A stretch of 64,000 nt of DNA. Origin: Streptomyces cacaoi (GTDB taxonomy: Bacteria; Actinomycetota; Actinomycetes; Streptomycetales; Streptomycetaceae). The stretch spans positions 186,001 to 250,000 of the forward strand of contig NZ_BJMM01000004.1 in the NCBI RefSeq assembly GCF_006539165.1. Reading direction: 5' to 3'. This document shows, piece by piece, positions 35,453 through 45,079 of this stretch. Below the pieces are notes generated by a model, which saw only the letters and a program-made list of their open reading frames with translations, made no database searches and was not told where the DNA came from. Positions within the stretch are counted from its first letter, which is position 1, and every line of letters starts with the position of its first letter. Made by a program: the position numbers and the translations under genes.

Positions 35453-35704
35453 TCAACTGACGTGGTCCGCACCGTCGTCGAGGGCGTCCAGGGGGTCGCG
35501 CCAGGCGCTCACCCGGACCTGCCGGGTGCCGCTGGAGTCGATCACCAGCACGGTCGTGCCGAGGGGCAGCGGCTCGTCGGACCAGGCGATGTAGGTCTCC
35601 GTGCCGCCGCGGATCCGGACCAGGACCTCGCCGGGGCCGGCCTCCCCGCGGGTCCCGATGACCAGTTCGCCGACGCAGCCGATCACGGCCTGCTCCGGGC
35701 CCAT
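35453..35704 (-). CDS. NfeD-like small OB-fold protein
   Basis: The 83-residue product (ATG at 35704, GGGGGAGG upstream) reads GCVGELVIGTRGEAGPGEV and LPLGTTVLVIDSSGTRQVRV, a beta-barrel pattern like the soluble domain of NfeD proteins. No protease or membrane part is present. It precedes the flotillin-like gene by 10 bases, and the pairing supports the assignment. An earlier in-frame start at 35788 adds only unconserved residues. Confidence 0.65.
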   Translation of the reverse strand: MGPEQAVIGCVGELVIGTRGEAGPGEVLVRIRGGTETYIAWSDEPLPLGTTVLVIDSSGTRQVRVSAWRDPLDALDDGADHVS

Positions 35705-35813
35705 CCGCGCGCCTCCCCCTTGTCCGCCCCGGTGGTGTGCCGGTGACACTAGTCCTCCCGGCCGCAACTCCGTGGTGCGCGCGGCCACTTGTTACCTACC
35801 CGGGACGGGCCGG

Positions 35814-36653
35814 TCAGGAGCCGGGTTCCTCCGCCGCGGCCGAGGACTGCGCCCGGCCGCGCTGGAGCACCCGCGCGTAGCCGTAGTTCGAGCCGTCCAG
35901 CGCGGCCCGCTGGGCGGCCTCGTCCTCGGGGCCGGACGCCTTGCCGTCGGTGCGGCCCGCGATGGTGAAGTAGGCGTAGCGGCCCAGGGAGTTGGCCGTC
36001 GTACGGCAGGTGACCGTGCGGCAGAAGTCCGGGACGCCGCCGCCGGGCAGGGCGACCAGGTTGGGCTGGTACTCCTTCTTGACCTGGGCGGCGGCGCGGG
36101 TGTCGGAGAAGGCGGCGATACCGACGGTGACGGCGAGGCCGTCCCGGGTGAACGTGGCCCGGTACAGGGCGCGGCAGCCGTGCCGCTTCAGGACCGGGCC
36201 GAGGCCCGAGTGGGCCGCGTCGGTGCAGCTGTCGCTGGTGCTGGTGGCCGTGCGCCGGTAGGGGCGGCCGTTGATGGTGACCTTCTCGCTCGGGTACAGC
36301 GTCTTCGCGCTGAGCGGCGCCTTGTCGTGCTCGGCGTCCGCGATGAAGTCCTTGGGCGGCGGCGGGGGCGGCGGCTCGTCCTTGAAGGTGGGCTGCGGGG
36401 GAGAGGAGGACGGCAGGTCCGAGGAGGGCGGCAGGGAGTCGGAGGGCTTGGCGGAGGGATCGCCGCCGCCCTCGTTGACGACGGCGAAGGCGACGATGCC
36501 CGCGATCGCGGCCGTGGCGAGCGCGCCCCCGCCCGCCAGCAGCCACCGCCTGCGCCGTGTACGGTCGCGTTCGGCCTCCTCGGCCAGCGCGGCCCAGTCG
36601 GGGGTGGACGATCCCCCGGAACCCCACTCGGGTCCCCCCTGCCCAAAGCTCAT
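35814..36653 (-). CDS. membrane-anchored hypothetical protein
   Basis: I do not recognise a characterised family. The 279-residue protein has a short cytoplasmic part ending in RTRRRR, one membrane helix (about 38-60, LLAGGGALATAAIAGIVAFAVV), a Ser/Pro-rich linker with a run of eight prolines (around 93-101), and an outer domain of about 170 residues. Four Cys in two spaced pairs (DSCTD, HGCRA, DFCRT, VTCRT) may form disulfides. It is transcribed away from rplM. Extracytoplasmic location is inferred from the topology. Confidence 0.7.
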   Translation of the reverse strand: MSFGQGGPEWGSGGSSTPDWAALAEEAERDRTRRRRWLLAGGGALATAAIAGIVAFAVVNEGGGDPSAKPSDSLPPSSDLPSSSPPQPTFKDEPPPPPPPKDFIADAEHDKAPLSAKTLYPSEKVTINGRPYRRTATSTSDSCTDAAHSGLGPVLKRHGCRALYRATFTRDGLAVTVGIAAFSDTRAAAQVKKEYQPNLVALPGGGVPDFCRTVTCRTTANSLGRYAYFTIAGRTDGKASGPEDEAAQRAALDGSNYGYARVLQRGRAQSSAAAEEPGS

Positions 36654-36786
36654 GCGCGCATCTTATGTGCTCGTGCGCGGGCGGTGACGGCTCGGTCGCC
36701 GGATATCCGGCGGGGGCGGGCCCGCGCCCGGCCCCGGGAGCACGGGGCGGCCGGGAGGTGCGGGCCGGGGGAGCGTACAGCCGGTT

Positions 36787-36816
36787 TTGACCCTCTCGGG
36801 GGAGGGTCGGTATCCT
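36787..36816 (+). promoter_or_regulatory. candidate rplM promoter with overlapping inverted repeat
   Basis: TTGACC (36787-36792) and TATCCT (36811-36816) are 18 bases apart. GACCCTC (36789-36795) and GAGGGTC (36802-36808) form a perfect inverted repeat covering the -35 and the spacer. The leader to rplM is about 205 bases; I see no gene in the rest of 36654-37026. Confidence 0.55.
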
Positions 36817-37026
36817 CTTGCTTCGTTGTGTGTATTGGCTTGCCTGTTCTCACGTGGGGGGTCTTTACACCGGCCTACCGGTCGATGACCAGGGGTCCCG
36901 CGCGGTTGCGTCACCGCGGGGGAGCCGGCCTGTCGTGATCGCGCTGGTGGCCTTGTCAGGACCAGTCCCCCGAGTCCTCACGGATCCGGGGCGCTCCCAT
37001 TCACTGAAGAAGCGAAGGCTACGACC

Positions 37027-37470
37027 GTGCGTACGTACAGCCCCAAGCCCGGCGACGTCCAGCGCCAGTGGCACATCATCGACGCGCAGGACGTCGTCCT
37101 GGGCCGTCTGGCCTCCCAGGCCGCCACCCTCCTCCGGGGTAAGCACAAGCCGGTGTACGCGCCCCACGTCGACACCGGCGACTTCGTCGTCATCATCAAC
37201 GCCGACAAGGTGCACCTGTCCGGTAACAAGCGCATCCAGAAGATGGCCTACCGCCACTCCGGTTACCCGGGTGGTCTGCGTTCGGTGCGCTACGACGACC
37301 TGCTGCGCAACAACCCGGAGAAGGCCGTGGAGAAGGCCGTCAAGGGCATGCTCCCGAAGAACTCCCTGGGTCGTCAGATGCTCTCGAAGCTGAAGGTCTA
37401 CTCGGGCGATCAGCACCCGCACGCTGCGCAGCAGCCGGTGCCGTTCGAGATCAGCCAGGTCGCGCAGTAA
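37027..37470 (+). CDS. rplM: 50S ribosomal protein L13
   Basis: L13 is an early 50S assembly protein. The product is 147 residues from a GTG, beginning [20 protein letters not shown], with [20 protein letters not shown] and [19 protein letters not shown]. rpsI follows 41 bases downstream in the usual rplM-rpsI operon. Confidence 0.97.
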   Translation: MRTYSPKPGDVQRQWHIIDAQDVVLGRLASQAATLLRGKHKPVYAPHVDTGDFVVIINADKVHLSGNKRIQKMAYRHSGYPGGLRSVRYDDLLRNNPEKAVEKAVKGMLPKNSLGRQMLSKLKVYSGDQHPHAAQQPVPFEISQVAQ

Positions 37471-37511
37471 GTCCGGCCACCCCCTAAGACGAAGAGAAGC
37501 TGAGGAGAATC

Positions 37512-38015
37512 GTGGCCGAGACCACCGCTGAGACCCCCGTCGAGGGCGTCGAGGAGTACACGACCGAGACCCCCGCGGCCCCCGAGGAGTACACCTCGGA
37601 GTCGCTGGCGTCCCGCTTCGGCGAGCCGCAGCCGGCCGCCGGTGTCGGGCGCCGCAAGAACGCCATCGCCCGTGTCCGGATCATCCCGGGCAGCGGCAAG
37701 TGGAAGATCAACGGCCGCACCCTTGAGGGCTACTTCCCCAACAAGGTGCACCAGCAGGAAGTCAACGAGCCGTTCAAGGTGCTGGAGCTGGACGAGCGCT
37801 ACGACGTGGTCGCCCGTATCTCCGGCGGCGGCATCTCGGGCCAGGCCGGCGCGCTGCGCCTGGGTGTGGCCCGTGCGCTGAACGAGGCGGACGTGGACAA
37901 CAACCGCGGCCCGCTGAAGAAGGCCGGCTTCCTGACCCGCGACGCGCGTGCCGTCGAGCGGAAGAAGGCCGGTCTCAAGAAGGCCCGCAAGGGCACGCAG
38001 TACAGCAAGCGCTGA
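37512..38015 (+). CDS. rpsI: 30S ribosomal protein S9
   Basis: S9 reaches the P-site tRNA with its C-terminal tail. The protein is 167 residues: an acidic Thr/Glu/Pro-rich N-terminal extension of about 45 residues, as in other streptomycetes, then the core from [19 protein letters not shown] to the invariant basic end GTQYSKR. It starts at a GTG with GAGGAGAA upstream and is followed by a very strong terminator. Confidence 0.97.
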   Translation: MAETTAETPVEGVEEYTTETPAAPEEYTSESLASRFGEPQPAAGVGRRKNAIARVRIIPGSGKWKINGRTLEGYFPNKVHQQEVNEPFKVLELDERYDVVARISGGGISGQAGALRLGVARALNEADVDNNRGPLKKAGFLTRDARAVERKKAGLKKARKGTQYSKR

Positions 38016-38038
38016 CCCCGCGCTGGCTGGAGCCTTCA

Positions 38039-38078
38039 CGGATGCCCCGTCGGCACCTCGGTGCCGACGGGGCATCCG
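38039..38078 (+). terminator. strong terminator after rpsI
   Basis: An 18-bp perfect stem (38039-38056 with 38061-38078) closes a CTCG loop and is followed by TCTAT. It ends the rplM-rpsI operon. Confidence 0.85.
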
Positions 38079-38263
38079 TCTATCGGGCGGCAGCGCGCCC
38101 TCCGGCCGCGGGGGGCGGCGTGCCGCCACGGGGTGAACGGGGCGTATACCTGGGATAACGGGAAATACCCGAGGTACCCGCATACCCGGTGTCCCCACTT
38201 CGGGCCTGGGCGGTCCCGCTCCCCGCCTGCCCTCGCAATCCCGCTGAACTCGGAGGAACGACT

Positions 38264-39670
38264 GTGGCACGACTCTTCGGTACGGACGGTGTACGTGGCG
38301 TCGCCAACGAGGGGCTGACGGCCGAGCTGGCGCTCGGGCTGTCGGTCGCGGCTGCGCACGTGCTGACCGGGGTGGGCGCCCAGGGCGCCGGAACTGCCGG
38401 AGCCGTCGAAGGCGCTGCCGCGACGCCGGGGGAGGCGGCCCGGCCGGTGGCCGTCGTCGGGCGCGATCCGCGGGCCTCCGGGGAGTTCCTGGAGGCGGCC
38501 GTCGTGGCCGGGCTGGCCAGTGCCGGGGTGGATGTGCTGCGGGTGGGCGTGCTGCCGACGCCGGCGGTGGCCTATCTGACGGGTTCGCTCGGGGCCGACC
38601 TGGGCGTGATGCTGTCGGCCAGCCACAACCCCATGCCGGACAACGGCGTGAAGTTCTTCGCGCGCGGTGGGCACAAGCTCGCCGACGAGCTGGAGGACCG
38701 GATCGAGGCGCTGTACCGGGAGCACGCGGCGGGCGAGCCGTGGGAGCGGCCGACGGGAGCGGGCGTGGGCCGGGTCAAGGACTACGACGAGGGCTTCGAC
38801 AACTATGTCGCGCACCTGGTCGGGGTGCTGCCGAACCGGCTGGACGGGCTCAAGGTCGTCATTGACGGTGCGCACGGCGCGGCGGCGCGGGTCTCGCCGG
38901 AGGCGTTCGCGCGGGCCGGCGCCGAGGTCGTCACGATCGGCACCGATCCGGACGGGCTCAACATCAACGACGAGTGCGGCTCGACGCATCTGGCCGCGCT
39001 CCGTGCCGCCGTCGTCCGGCACGGCGCCGACCTCGGTGTGGCGCACGACGGCGACGCGGACCGCTGCCTCGCGGTGGACGCGGCGGGCGAGGAGATCGAC
39101 GGCGACCAGATCCTGGCCGTCCTCGGGCTGGCGATGAAGGAGGCCGGCCAGCTGCGCAAGGACACGGTCGTGGCGACGGTCATGTCCAACCTCGGCTTCA
39201 AGCTGGCGCTGGAGCGGGCGGGGCTCTCGTTGCAGCAGACGGCGGTGGGCGACCGCTATGTGCTGGAGGAGATGAAGCGCGGCGGCTACTCCCTCGGCGG
39301 TGAGCAGTCCGGGCACGTCATCGTCCTGGACCACGCCACGACCGGGGATGGCACGCTCACCGGGCTGATGCTGGCCGCGCGGGTCGCGGCGACCGGTACG
39401 CCGCTCGCCGAGCTGGCCGCCGTCATGGAGCGGCTGCCGCAGGTGCTGGTCAATGTGCCGGACGTGGACAAGTCCCGGGTGGGCACGGCCGCCGAGGTCG
39501 TCACCGCCGTCGCCGAGGCCGAGGCGCAGCTCGGGGAGACCGGCCGGGTGCTGCTGCGGCCCTCGGGGACCGAGCCGCTCGTGCGGGTGATGGTGGAGGC
39601 CGCCGACATCGAGCACGCCCGTACCGTCGCGGGGCGGCTGGCCGATGTGGTGAAGAGCGCGCTGGGCTGA
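38264..39670 (+). CDS. glmM: phosphoglucosamine mutase
   Basis: GlmM converts glucosamine-6-phosphate to glucosamine-1-phosphate for UDP-GlcNAc and peptidoglycan. I chose the GTG at 38264 (CGGAGG upstream), giving [15 protein letters not shown] and 468 residues. The phospho-serine is Ser120 in [12 protein letters not shown], and the Mg site DGDADR is present. About 15 to 20 Ala/Gly-rich residues around 37-58 are extra compared with the usual length near 450. It follows rplM-rpsI, as in streptomycetes. Confidence 0.95.
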   Translation: MARLFGTDGVRGVANEGLTAELALGLSVAAAHVLTGVGAQGAGTAGAVEGAAATPGEAARPVAVVGRDPRASGEFLEAAVVAGLASAGVDVLRVGVLPTPAVAYLTGSLGADLGVMLSASHNPMPDNGVKFFARGGHKLADELEDRIEALYREHAAGEPWERPTGAGVGRVKDYDEGFDNYVAHLVGVLPNRLDGLKVVIDGAHGAAARVSPEAFARAGAEVVTIGTDPDGLNINDECGSTHLAALRAAVVRHGADLGVAHDGDADRCLAVDAAGEEIDGDQILAVLGLAMKEAGQLRKDTVVATVMSNLGFKLALERAGLSLQQTAVGDRYVLEEMKRGGYSLGGEQSGHVIVLDHATTGDGTLTGLMLAARVAATGTPLAELAAVMERLPQVLVNVPDVDKSRVGTAAEVVTAVAEAEAQLGETGRVLLRPSGTEPLVRVMVEAADIEHARTVAGRLADVVKSALG

Positions 39671-39679
39671 GGACGGAGC

Positions 39680-39718
39680 CGGTCGGGGCGGGGGCCGGGC
39701 CGGTCCCCGCCCCGACCG
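39680..39718. terminator. bidirectional terminator between glmM and coaA
   Basis: A perfect 14-bp GC-rich stem (39680-39693 with 39705-39718) lies between two convergent genes and can serve both strands. Confidence 0.65.
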
Positions 39719-39786
39719 CTGTGTTCCGCTGGTTTCCGGCTTCTCCCGCTCCCCTCCCGGTCGGGGCGCCCGGTCGGAACGCCCGG

Positions 39787-40767
39787 TCAGAACTTCCGCA
39801 GGGAGAGGCGCTCGACCTTGTGGTCGGGGCCCTTGTGGAGCTGGAGCGTGGCCCGGCCGCGGGTGGGCGCTATGTTGCGGCGCAGATTGGGCTCGTTGAT
39901 CGTCCGCCAGGTGTTGCGGGCGTAGTCCAGCGCCTCCTCCTCGCTGACCTGCGTGTACCGGTGGAAGTACGAGCGGGGGTTCTGGAAGGCCGTCGCGCGC
40001 AGCTGGCGGAAGCGGCTGAGGTACCAGCGGCGGATGTCGTCGGTGCGGGCGTCCACGTACAGCGAGAAGTCGAAGTGGTCGGAGACCGCGAGCCCGGTGC
40101 GGCCGTCCTTGCCGGGCATGGCCGGCTGGAGCACGTTGAGGCCCTCGACGATGAGCACGTCGGGGCGGCGCACGGTCAGCGTCTCGCCCGGCACGATGTC
40201 GTAGATCAGATGTGAGTAGACCGGGCCCGACACCTCGGGCTTGCCCGCCTTCACCTCGGCGACGAAGCGGGTCAGGGCGCGGCGGTCGTAGGACTCGGGG
40301 AAGCCCTTGCGGGACATCAGGCCGCGGCGTTCGAGTTCGGCCTTGGGCAGCAGGAAGCCGTCCGTCGTCACCAGGTCGACCCGTCGGCGCTCCGCGGCGC
40401 GTGTGCCGTCCGACCCGTCCGGTGCCTCGTGCGGGAAGGAGAGCAGCGCCTGGAGCAGCCGCGCGACCGTCGACTTGCCGACGGCCACGCTCCCGGCGAT
40501 GCCGATCACGAACGGGGTGCCGGCGCGGGCCTCGGGCGGTGCGCCCAGGAAGGTGTTGAGGGCGTCGCGCCGGCGGTGAGCAGCGCCGATGTAGAGGTTC
40601 AGCAGGCGCGAGAGCGGCAGATAGATCTCCCGGACCTCGTCCAGGTCGATCACATCGCCCAGGCCGCGCAGCTCCTCGACCTCGGCGGCCGTGAGCGGCA
40701 GCGGTGTGCGCTCGCGCAGCGCGCTCCACTCGGCGCGGCTGAGGTTGACGTAGGGCTTCGTGGACAC
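39787..40767 (-). CDS. coaA: pantothenate kinase, type I
   Basis: CoaA phosphorylates pantothenate, the first and regulated step of CoA synthesis. I chose the GTG at 40767 ([20 protein letters not shown]), giving 326 residues; the open frame beyond it is unconserved. The P-loop [12 protein letters not shown] spans residues 89-100. Further hallmarks are [21 protein letters not shown] and [11 protein letters not shown]. It is convergent with glmM. Confidence 0.95.
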   Translation of the reverse strand: MSTKPYVNLSRAEWSALRERTPLPLTAAEVEELRGLGDVIDLDEVREIYLPLSRLLNLYIGAAHRRRDALNTFLGAPPEARAGTPFVIGIAGSVAVGKSTVARLLQALLSFPHEAPDGSDGTRAAERRRVDLVTTDGFLLPKAELERRGLMSRKGFPESYDRRALTRFVAEVKAGKPEVSGPVYSHLIYDIVPGETLTVRRPDVLIVEGLNVLQPAMPGKDGRTGLAVSDHFDFSLYVDARTDDIRRWYLSRFRQLRATAFQNPRSYFHRYTQVSEEEALDYARNTWRTINEPNLRRNIAPTRGRATLQLHKGPDHKVERLSLRKF

Positions 40768-40950
40768 GGGGCCATTCTGCTCCCCGGGCGCCGACGGCTC
40801 CTGGGCGGGAGGCAGAGGGGAGCCTGCGGGGGTCCGGGGGAGGCAGGGACGTCGGGAGCGGGGGGTGCGGGACGTCCGGGAATGGCCGGGAGTTGAAGCC
40901 GGCGTGGGTGAAAGGTGTACGCGCCGTGTGAAAGCCGTTATGTTCCGCCC

Positions 40951-41208
40951 ATGTCGCACCCTTTGAGCCGCATACGCCCCGCGCTCACCCGTTCCGCACG
41001 CGCCGCCAAGCGCCGCCCCGCATCCCTCGACGGCCCCGCCGGCCGGGTCTACGACGACCTCGCCGACGGCCTTCCCGAGGAGGATCTGGCCGAGGACCTC
41101 ACCGAGTCCCTGGAGCTGTACGTCATGGGCAGCAAGCCCCGCTGCGAGGAGTCGGAGTATCTGGAACTGGTCGAGGACGCCATAGAGCGGATGGCGCGCG
41201 GCGCCTGA
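40951..41208 (+). CDS. small acidic hypothetical protein
   Basis: I do not recognise a family. The 85-residue product has a basic N-terminus ([17 protein letters not shown]) and an acidic helical C-terminus ([33 protein letters not shown]). No ribosome site precedes the ATG at 40951, but a TATGTT-like box ends 6 bases before it, so a leaderless transcript is possible. It lies between coaA and the glutaminase fragment. Confidence 0.6.
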   Translation: MSHPLSRIRPALTRSARAAKRRPASLDGPAGRVYDDLADGLPEEDLAEDLTESLELYVMGSKPRCEESEYLELVEDAIERMARGA

Positions 41209-41323
41209 GCCCCGCCCTCCGCCGCGCCCCACGGGCGGCCCTCGCCCGCGGCCCCTACCGGCAGCAGCGCACCTCTCGCTCGTTAGGCTCGACGCACGGG
41301 TCAGCGGGCTGGAAGGGGCATCC

Positions 41324-42088
41324 ATGGGCGCAATCGCCGGCTACGTGGGCGGAGGACCCGCTCTCGACGTCGTACTGGAGGGCCTGCGGCGGCTGGACGG
41401 CGCCGGTGAGGGCGCCGGGTTCGACTCGGCGGGGGTCGCGGTCGTCGCCGACGGGGGGATCGCCGCGGCCACCAGGGCCGGTGGCCTCGCCGACCTCGAC
41501 AAGGAGCTGGCCGACCGGCCGCTGCCCGACGCACGCACGGGAATCGGCCATTTGCGGCGGGCCGGCCGGGGGGCGGTCTCCGACCTCAACGCGCACCCCC
41601 ACCTCGACAACGCGGGCCGGGTGGCCGTCGTCCACAACGGCACGCTGGCCAACTCCGCCGCGCTGCGTGCCGAGTTGAGCGGGCGCGGCCACGAACTCGT
41701 CTCGGACACGGACACGGAGGCCGTCGCGCATCTGCTCGCCGAGGCCCTGTCGTCCTGCGGGGAGCTGGCCGAGGCCATGCGTCAGGTCTGCCGGCGGCTG
41801 GAGGGCGGCTACGCGCTGGTCGCCGTGCACGCCGACGCGCCGGGGGTCGCCGTCGGTGCCTGCCGGGGCGCGCCGCTCGCGGTGGGCGTCGCGGACGGCG
41901 ACGGCGACGGCGAGTTCCATCTGGCCTCCGACACCGCGGCCTTCCTCGCCCACACCCGGGACGTGGTCGAGCCCGACCCGGAGCCCGGGCGGATCGTGGA
42001 GGTGCGCCGGGGCGGCGGGGTGAGCGTCACCGATCTCGACGGCAGGGCCGTCGACGCGCGGGTGCGGACCGCCGGGGAGGACCGTTGA
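41324..42088 (+). CDS. degenerate GlmS glutaminase domain (probable pseudoenzyme)
   Basis: The 254 residues correspond only to the N-terminal Ntn glutamine amidotransferase domain of glucosamine-6-phosphate synthase (about 610 residues); both sugar-isomerase domains are absent. The start reads MGAIAGYVG where GlmS has MCGIVGYIG, so the catalytic Cys is replaced by Gly. The GHTRWATHG motif is GHLRRAGRG, while NAHPHLD, HNG and SDTDTE remain. Glutamine hydrolysis is therefore unlikely. The frame is fully open and overlaps the acpS start by 4 bases. In other streptomycetes I know a full-length glmS at this place. It could be a decaying relict or a retained binding or regulatory domain. Confidence 0.8.
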   Translation: MGAIAGYVGGGPALDVVLEGLRRLDGAGEGAGFDSAGVAVVADGGIAAATRAGGLADLDKELADRPLPDARTGIGHLRRAGRGAVSDLNAHPHLDNAGRVAVVHNGTLANSAALRAELSGRGHELVSDTDTEAVAHLLAEALSSCGELAEAMRQVCRRLEGGYALVAVHADAPGVAVGACRGAPLAVGVADGDGDGEFHLASDTAAFLAHTRDVVEPDPEPGRIVEVRRGGGVSVTDLDGRAVDARVRTAGEDR

Positions 42089-42453
42089 TCATCGGGGTGG
42101 GGATCGACGTCGCGGAGATCGACCGGTTCGCCCAATCCCTGGAGCGCACACCGCAGTTGGCGAACCGGCTGTTCGTCGACGCCGAGCTGTGGCTGCCCAG
42201 CGGGGAGCGGCGCGGTATCGCCTCGCTCGCCGCCCGGTTCGCCGCGAAGGAGGCGCTGGCCAAGGCGTTGGGCGCGCCGCAGGGGCTGCGCTGGACGGAC
42301 GCCGAGGTCTGGGCGGCCGATTCGGGGCAGCCGTTCCTGCGGGTGCGGGGCACCGTGGCCGAGCGGGCGGCGGAGCTGGGCGTGCGCGGCTGGCATCTGT
42401 CGCTCTCGCACGACGCCGGGGTGGCCTCGGCCGTGGTCATCGCCGAGGGGTGA
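42085..42453 (+). CDS. acpS: holo-[acyl-carrier-protein] synthase
   Basis: AcpS transfers 4'-phosphopantetheine from CoA to acyl carrier proteins. The product is 122 residues from a TTG at 42085 (GGGGAGGA upstream), which overlaps the preceding stop in TTGA. The Mg ligands Asp8 ([18 protein letters not shown] start) and the Glu of [13 protein letters not shown] are present, and [16 protein letters not shown] is the other signature. Confidence 0.95.
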   Translation: MIIGVGIDVAEIDRFAQSLERTPQLANRLFVDAELWLPSGERRGIASLAARFAAKEALAKALGAPQGLRWTDAEVWAADSGQPFLRVRGTVAERAAELGVRGWHLSLSHDAGVASAVVIAEG

Positions 42454-42660
42454 TGCCGCGGGGCGCCGGGTGCGGGGCACTGGTGCCGGGGTGCCGGGGC
42501 CGGGCGTGCGGTGGGCGTCGGGTGTGCGGCGTGGGTGTGCGGCGTGGGGTGCGAGGGCGCGCGGTGCGGGCGGGGTGCGGTCGGCCTCGGGTGTGCGGTG
42601 GGGGCCGGGTGGGGCTGATGTGGTGGTGCGGGGTCCGGGCCGGGTGCGCACACTGGGGGG
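42454..42660 (+). other. G-rich low-complexity spacer
   Basis: The 207-base gap between acpS and the next gene is strongly G/T-biased on the plus strand, with many GTGCGG and GGGTG units and several runs of four or more G. No gene or hairpin terminator is visible. It could form G-quadruplexes. Confidence 0.6.
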
Positions 42661-44181
42661 ATGAGGAGTGGTTTCCGGGTCGAGACGGTGCGCGCCGCCG
42701 AGCGCGCGTTGATGGAGCAGCTTCCCGAGGGCGCGCTGATGTCCCGGGCCGCCGCCGGGCTGGCGGCGGCGTGCAGCACGCTGCTGGGCCGTACGTACGG
42801 CGCCCGGGTGGTGCTGCTCGTCGGCAGCGGCGACAACGGCGGCGACGCGCTGTACGCCGGTGCGCGGCTGGCCCGGCGGGGCGCGGGCGTCACCGCCGTC
42901 CTGCTGTCGCCCGAACGTGCGCACGAGGGCGGGCTGGCGGCGCTGCGGGCCGCGGGCGGCCGGACGCTGGTGGCGCCCGGCGCCGTCGTGGACGCGGAGG
43001 AGAACGCGGCCCGGCCGGTGGCGCCGGTGCTCGCCCGTGCCGATCTCGTCGTGGACGGCATCGTCGGCATCGGCGGCCGGGGCGGACTGCGGCCCGCCGC
43101 CGTGGAGTTGACCGATCTGGTGCGGGAGGCCGGGGTGCCGGTCGTGGCGGTCGACCTGCCCAGCGGGGTCGACGCCGACACCGGCAGGGTGGACGGGCCG
43201 GCGGTCGACGCCGCGGCGACCGTCACATTCGGTGCCTACAAGCCGGGCCTGTTGATCGACCCGGCGCACGAACGGGCGGGCGCCGTCCGCCTCGTCGACA
43301 TCGGGCTGGGCCCCCATCTGCCGGCGACGCCCGACGTGGAGGCGTTGCAGCACGAGGACGTGGCGCGGCTGCTGCCCCGTCCGGCGCCGGAGAGCGACAA
43401 GTACCGGCGCGGTGTCGTCGGCGTCGCGGCCGGTTCGGCGACGTACCCGGGTGCGGCCTCGCTCACCGTCTCCGGTGCGCTGCGGGGCGGCGCCGGGGCC
43501 GTGCGGTTCCTCGGGGAGAGCGCGCAGGTGCGCGAGCACGTCATCCAGCGCTTCCCGGAGGTGCTGCTGTCCGAGGGGCCGGTGCGGAAGGCGGGCCGGG
43601 TCCAGGCGTGGGCGGTGGGGCCCGGCCTCGGGGACGGCGCCGAGGCCCGCAGGACCGTCGCGGACGTGCTGGGCACGCCCCTGCCGGTGCTCGTCGACGC
43701 GGACGGGCTGCGGCTGATGAGCGAGGGGCCCGACGGGCTGGAGGCCGTGCGGGCCCGGCAGGCGGAGACGGTGCTCACCCCGCACGCCGGCGAGGCCGCC
43801 GCGCTGCTCGGCTGCGCCCGCGAGGAGGTGGAGGACGCCCGGCTGGAGTCCGCGCGCCGGCTGGTGGAGCTGACGGGGGCGACCGTCCTGCTGAAGGGCT
43901 CGACGACGCTGGTGGCCTCACCGCCCGGCGCCGGCGGGGAGACGGTCCCGGTGCGCGTCAACCCGACGGGCACGGGATGGCTGGCCACGGCCGGCAGCGG
44001 CGATGTCCTCTCCGGGCTGATCGGCTCCCTGCTGGCGGCCGGCCTCTCCGGACGCGACGCGGCCTCCGTCGGCGCCTATCTGCACGGATACGCCGGGCGG
44101 CGCACCCGGGAGCCGGCCACCGCGCTCGGCGTCGCGGGCGCGCTCACCCGGGCGTGGGAGGACGTCTCGCACTCCGGCTGA
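42661..44181 (+). CDS. nnr: bifunctional NAD(P)H-hydrate epimerase / ADP-dependent dehydratase
   Basis: This enzyme repairs hydrated NAD(P)H: the N-terminal YjeF domain epimerises NAD(P)HX and the C-terminal ribokinase-like domain dehydrates the S form with ADP. The 506 residues contain both: GSGDNGGDALYAGARLARRG (about 55-75) and VDLPSGVDADTG in the epimerase, then KYRRGVVGVAAGS, TVLTPHAGEAAALLG and the phosphate loop ATAGSGDVLSGLIGSL (about 440-456) in the dehydratase. The ATG at 42661 has no strong ribosome site. Its stop lies in the first unit of a 24-base repeat. Confidence 0.94.
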   Translation: MRSGFRVETVRAAERALMEQLPEGALMSRAAAGLAAACSTLLGRTYGARVVLLVGSGDNGGDALYAGARLARRGAGVTAVLLSPERAHEGGLAALRAAGGRTLVAPGAVVDAEENAARPVAPVLARADLVVDGIVGIGGRGGLRPAAVELTDLVREAGVPVVAVDLPSGVDADTGRVDGPAVDAAATVTFGAYKPGLLIDPAHERAGAVRLVDIGLGPHLPATPDVEALQHEDVARLLPRPAPESDKYRRGVVGVAAGSATYPGAASLTVSGALRGGAGAVRFLGESAQVREHVIQRFPEVLLSEGPVRKAGRVQAWAVGPGLGDGAEARRTVADVLGTPLPVLVDADGLRLMSEGPDGLEAVRARQAETVLTPHAGEAAALLGCAREEVEDARLESARRLVELTGATVLLKGSTTLVASPPGAGGETVPVRVNPTGTGWLATAGSGDVLSGLIGSLLAAGLSGRDAASVGAYLHGYAGRRTREPATALGVAGALTRAWEDVSHSG

Positions 44182-44270
44182 GCCCGCGGCTGAACTTCTG
44201 GCTGAGCCCGCGGCTGAACCTCGGCTGAGCCCGCGGCGGGAACTCGGGCTGAGCCCGCCGCGGGAACTCC
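44176..44270 (+). repeat. four imperfect 24-bp tandem repeats
   Basis: Units at 44176-44199, 44200-44222, 44223-44246 and 44247-44270 all start GGCTGAGCCCGC; the first contains the nnr stop codon. The first two end in GGCTGAAC plus a few bases, the last two in a GCGGGAAC form. The following bases to 44434 show nothing clear. Confidence 0.75.
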
Positions 44271-44434
44271 GGTCGGCTCCCGGACGCCGAGGAGGGACGG
44301 GCGGTCGTCGTTGTCGGACGGGACCGGCGGGACCGGCGGGACGGGGCTCCCGCGCGCTCTCCCGGGACGACGGCCGGGGCCTCCAGGCGCCGCGGAACCG
44401 GAACGGCCCGACCGGGTCGCGCCGACTCCGTCCG

Positions 44435-44992
44435 TCAGGGAAGCCGGAGGCTCTTGGCGAACCAGTGGTCGGCGTAGGGGGAGTCGTTGTACGGCGGGGT
44501 CTCGGTGTAGCCGTGCCGTACGTACAGCCGCTTGGCCTCCACCAGGTCCCGCCGGGTGTCGAGCCGCATCAGACCGGCGCCCAGCTCGCGGGCCGCGCCC
44601 TCGGCGGCGGCGAGCAGAAGGTCCGCGAGCCCGCAGCCGCGCACGGGCGGAGCCACCCACACCCGGCGCAGCTCCGCCGTCTCCGCGTCGAGCAGCTGCA
44701 CGCCCACACAGCCGACGACGCCGACGACGCCGCCGACGGCCACGGTGCCGGCGCCGCTGCCGGAACCGTCCCTTCCGGCGTCGGCGTCGGTGCCGCCCCG
44801 CGTCCTCGCCAGCAGGAACAGGCCGTGGGGCGGGGCCATTCCGGCGTCGGGTTCCTCGCCGAGGGCCTCGTCGACCTCCTCGGCGGTGGCGGGGCGGCCG
44901 TAGTAGCGGTCGGCCAGTTCGGCCACGTAGCCGCGTATGGTCGCGGCGGCCTCGGGGCTGTCGACGGGCGTGGGCGCGATCGTCCAGTGCAC
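44435..44992 (-). CDS. GNAT-family N-acetyltransferase
   Basis: The 185-residue protein (GTG at 44992) has the GNAT fold: LRRVWVAPPVRGCGLADLLL contains the acetyl-CoA binding RxxGxG/A type loop, with LDTRRDLVEAKRLYVRHGY in the last part. A Gly/Ala/Asp-rich loop (GTDADAGRDGSGSGAGT) interrupts the fold around residues 67-83. The substrate cannot be told. It is convergent with nnr. Confidence 0.85.
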   Translation of the reverse strand: MHWTIAPTPVDSPEAAATIRGYVAELADRYYGRPATAEEVDEALGEEPDAGMAPPHGLFLLARTRGGTDADAGRDGSGSGAGTVAVGGVVGVVGCVGVQLLDAETAELRRVWVAPPVRGCGLADLLLAAAEGAARELGAGLMRLDTRRDLVEAKRLYVRHGYTETPPYNDSPYADHWFAKSLRLP

Positions 44993-45079
44993 GCCTCCAG
45001 TGTGCGGGCGGCCTCAAGCGGTTTTCCGGACGCCGCCGGAACCGGGGCGGCTGTCGGTGGCCCCTGTCACACTCCCCGG

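Noticed and set aside
38036..40729. Long minus-strand open frame covering glmM and part of coaA
   Set aside because: It is out of frame with coaA and antisense to glmM, both of which have clear catalytic motifs.
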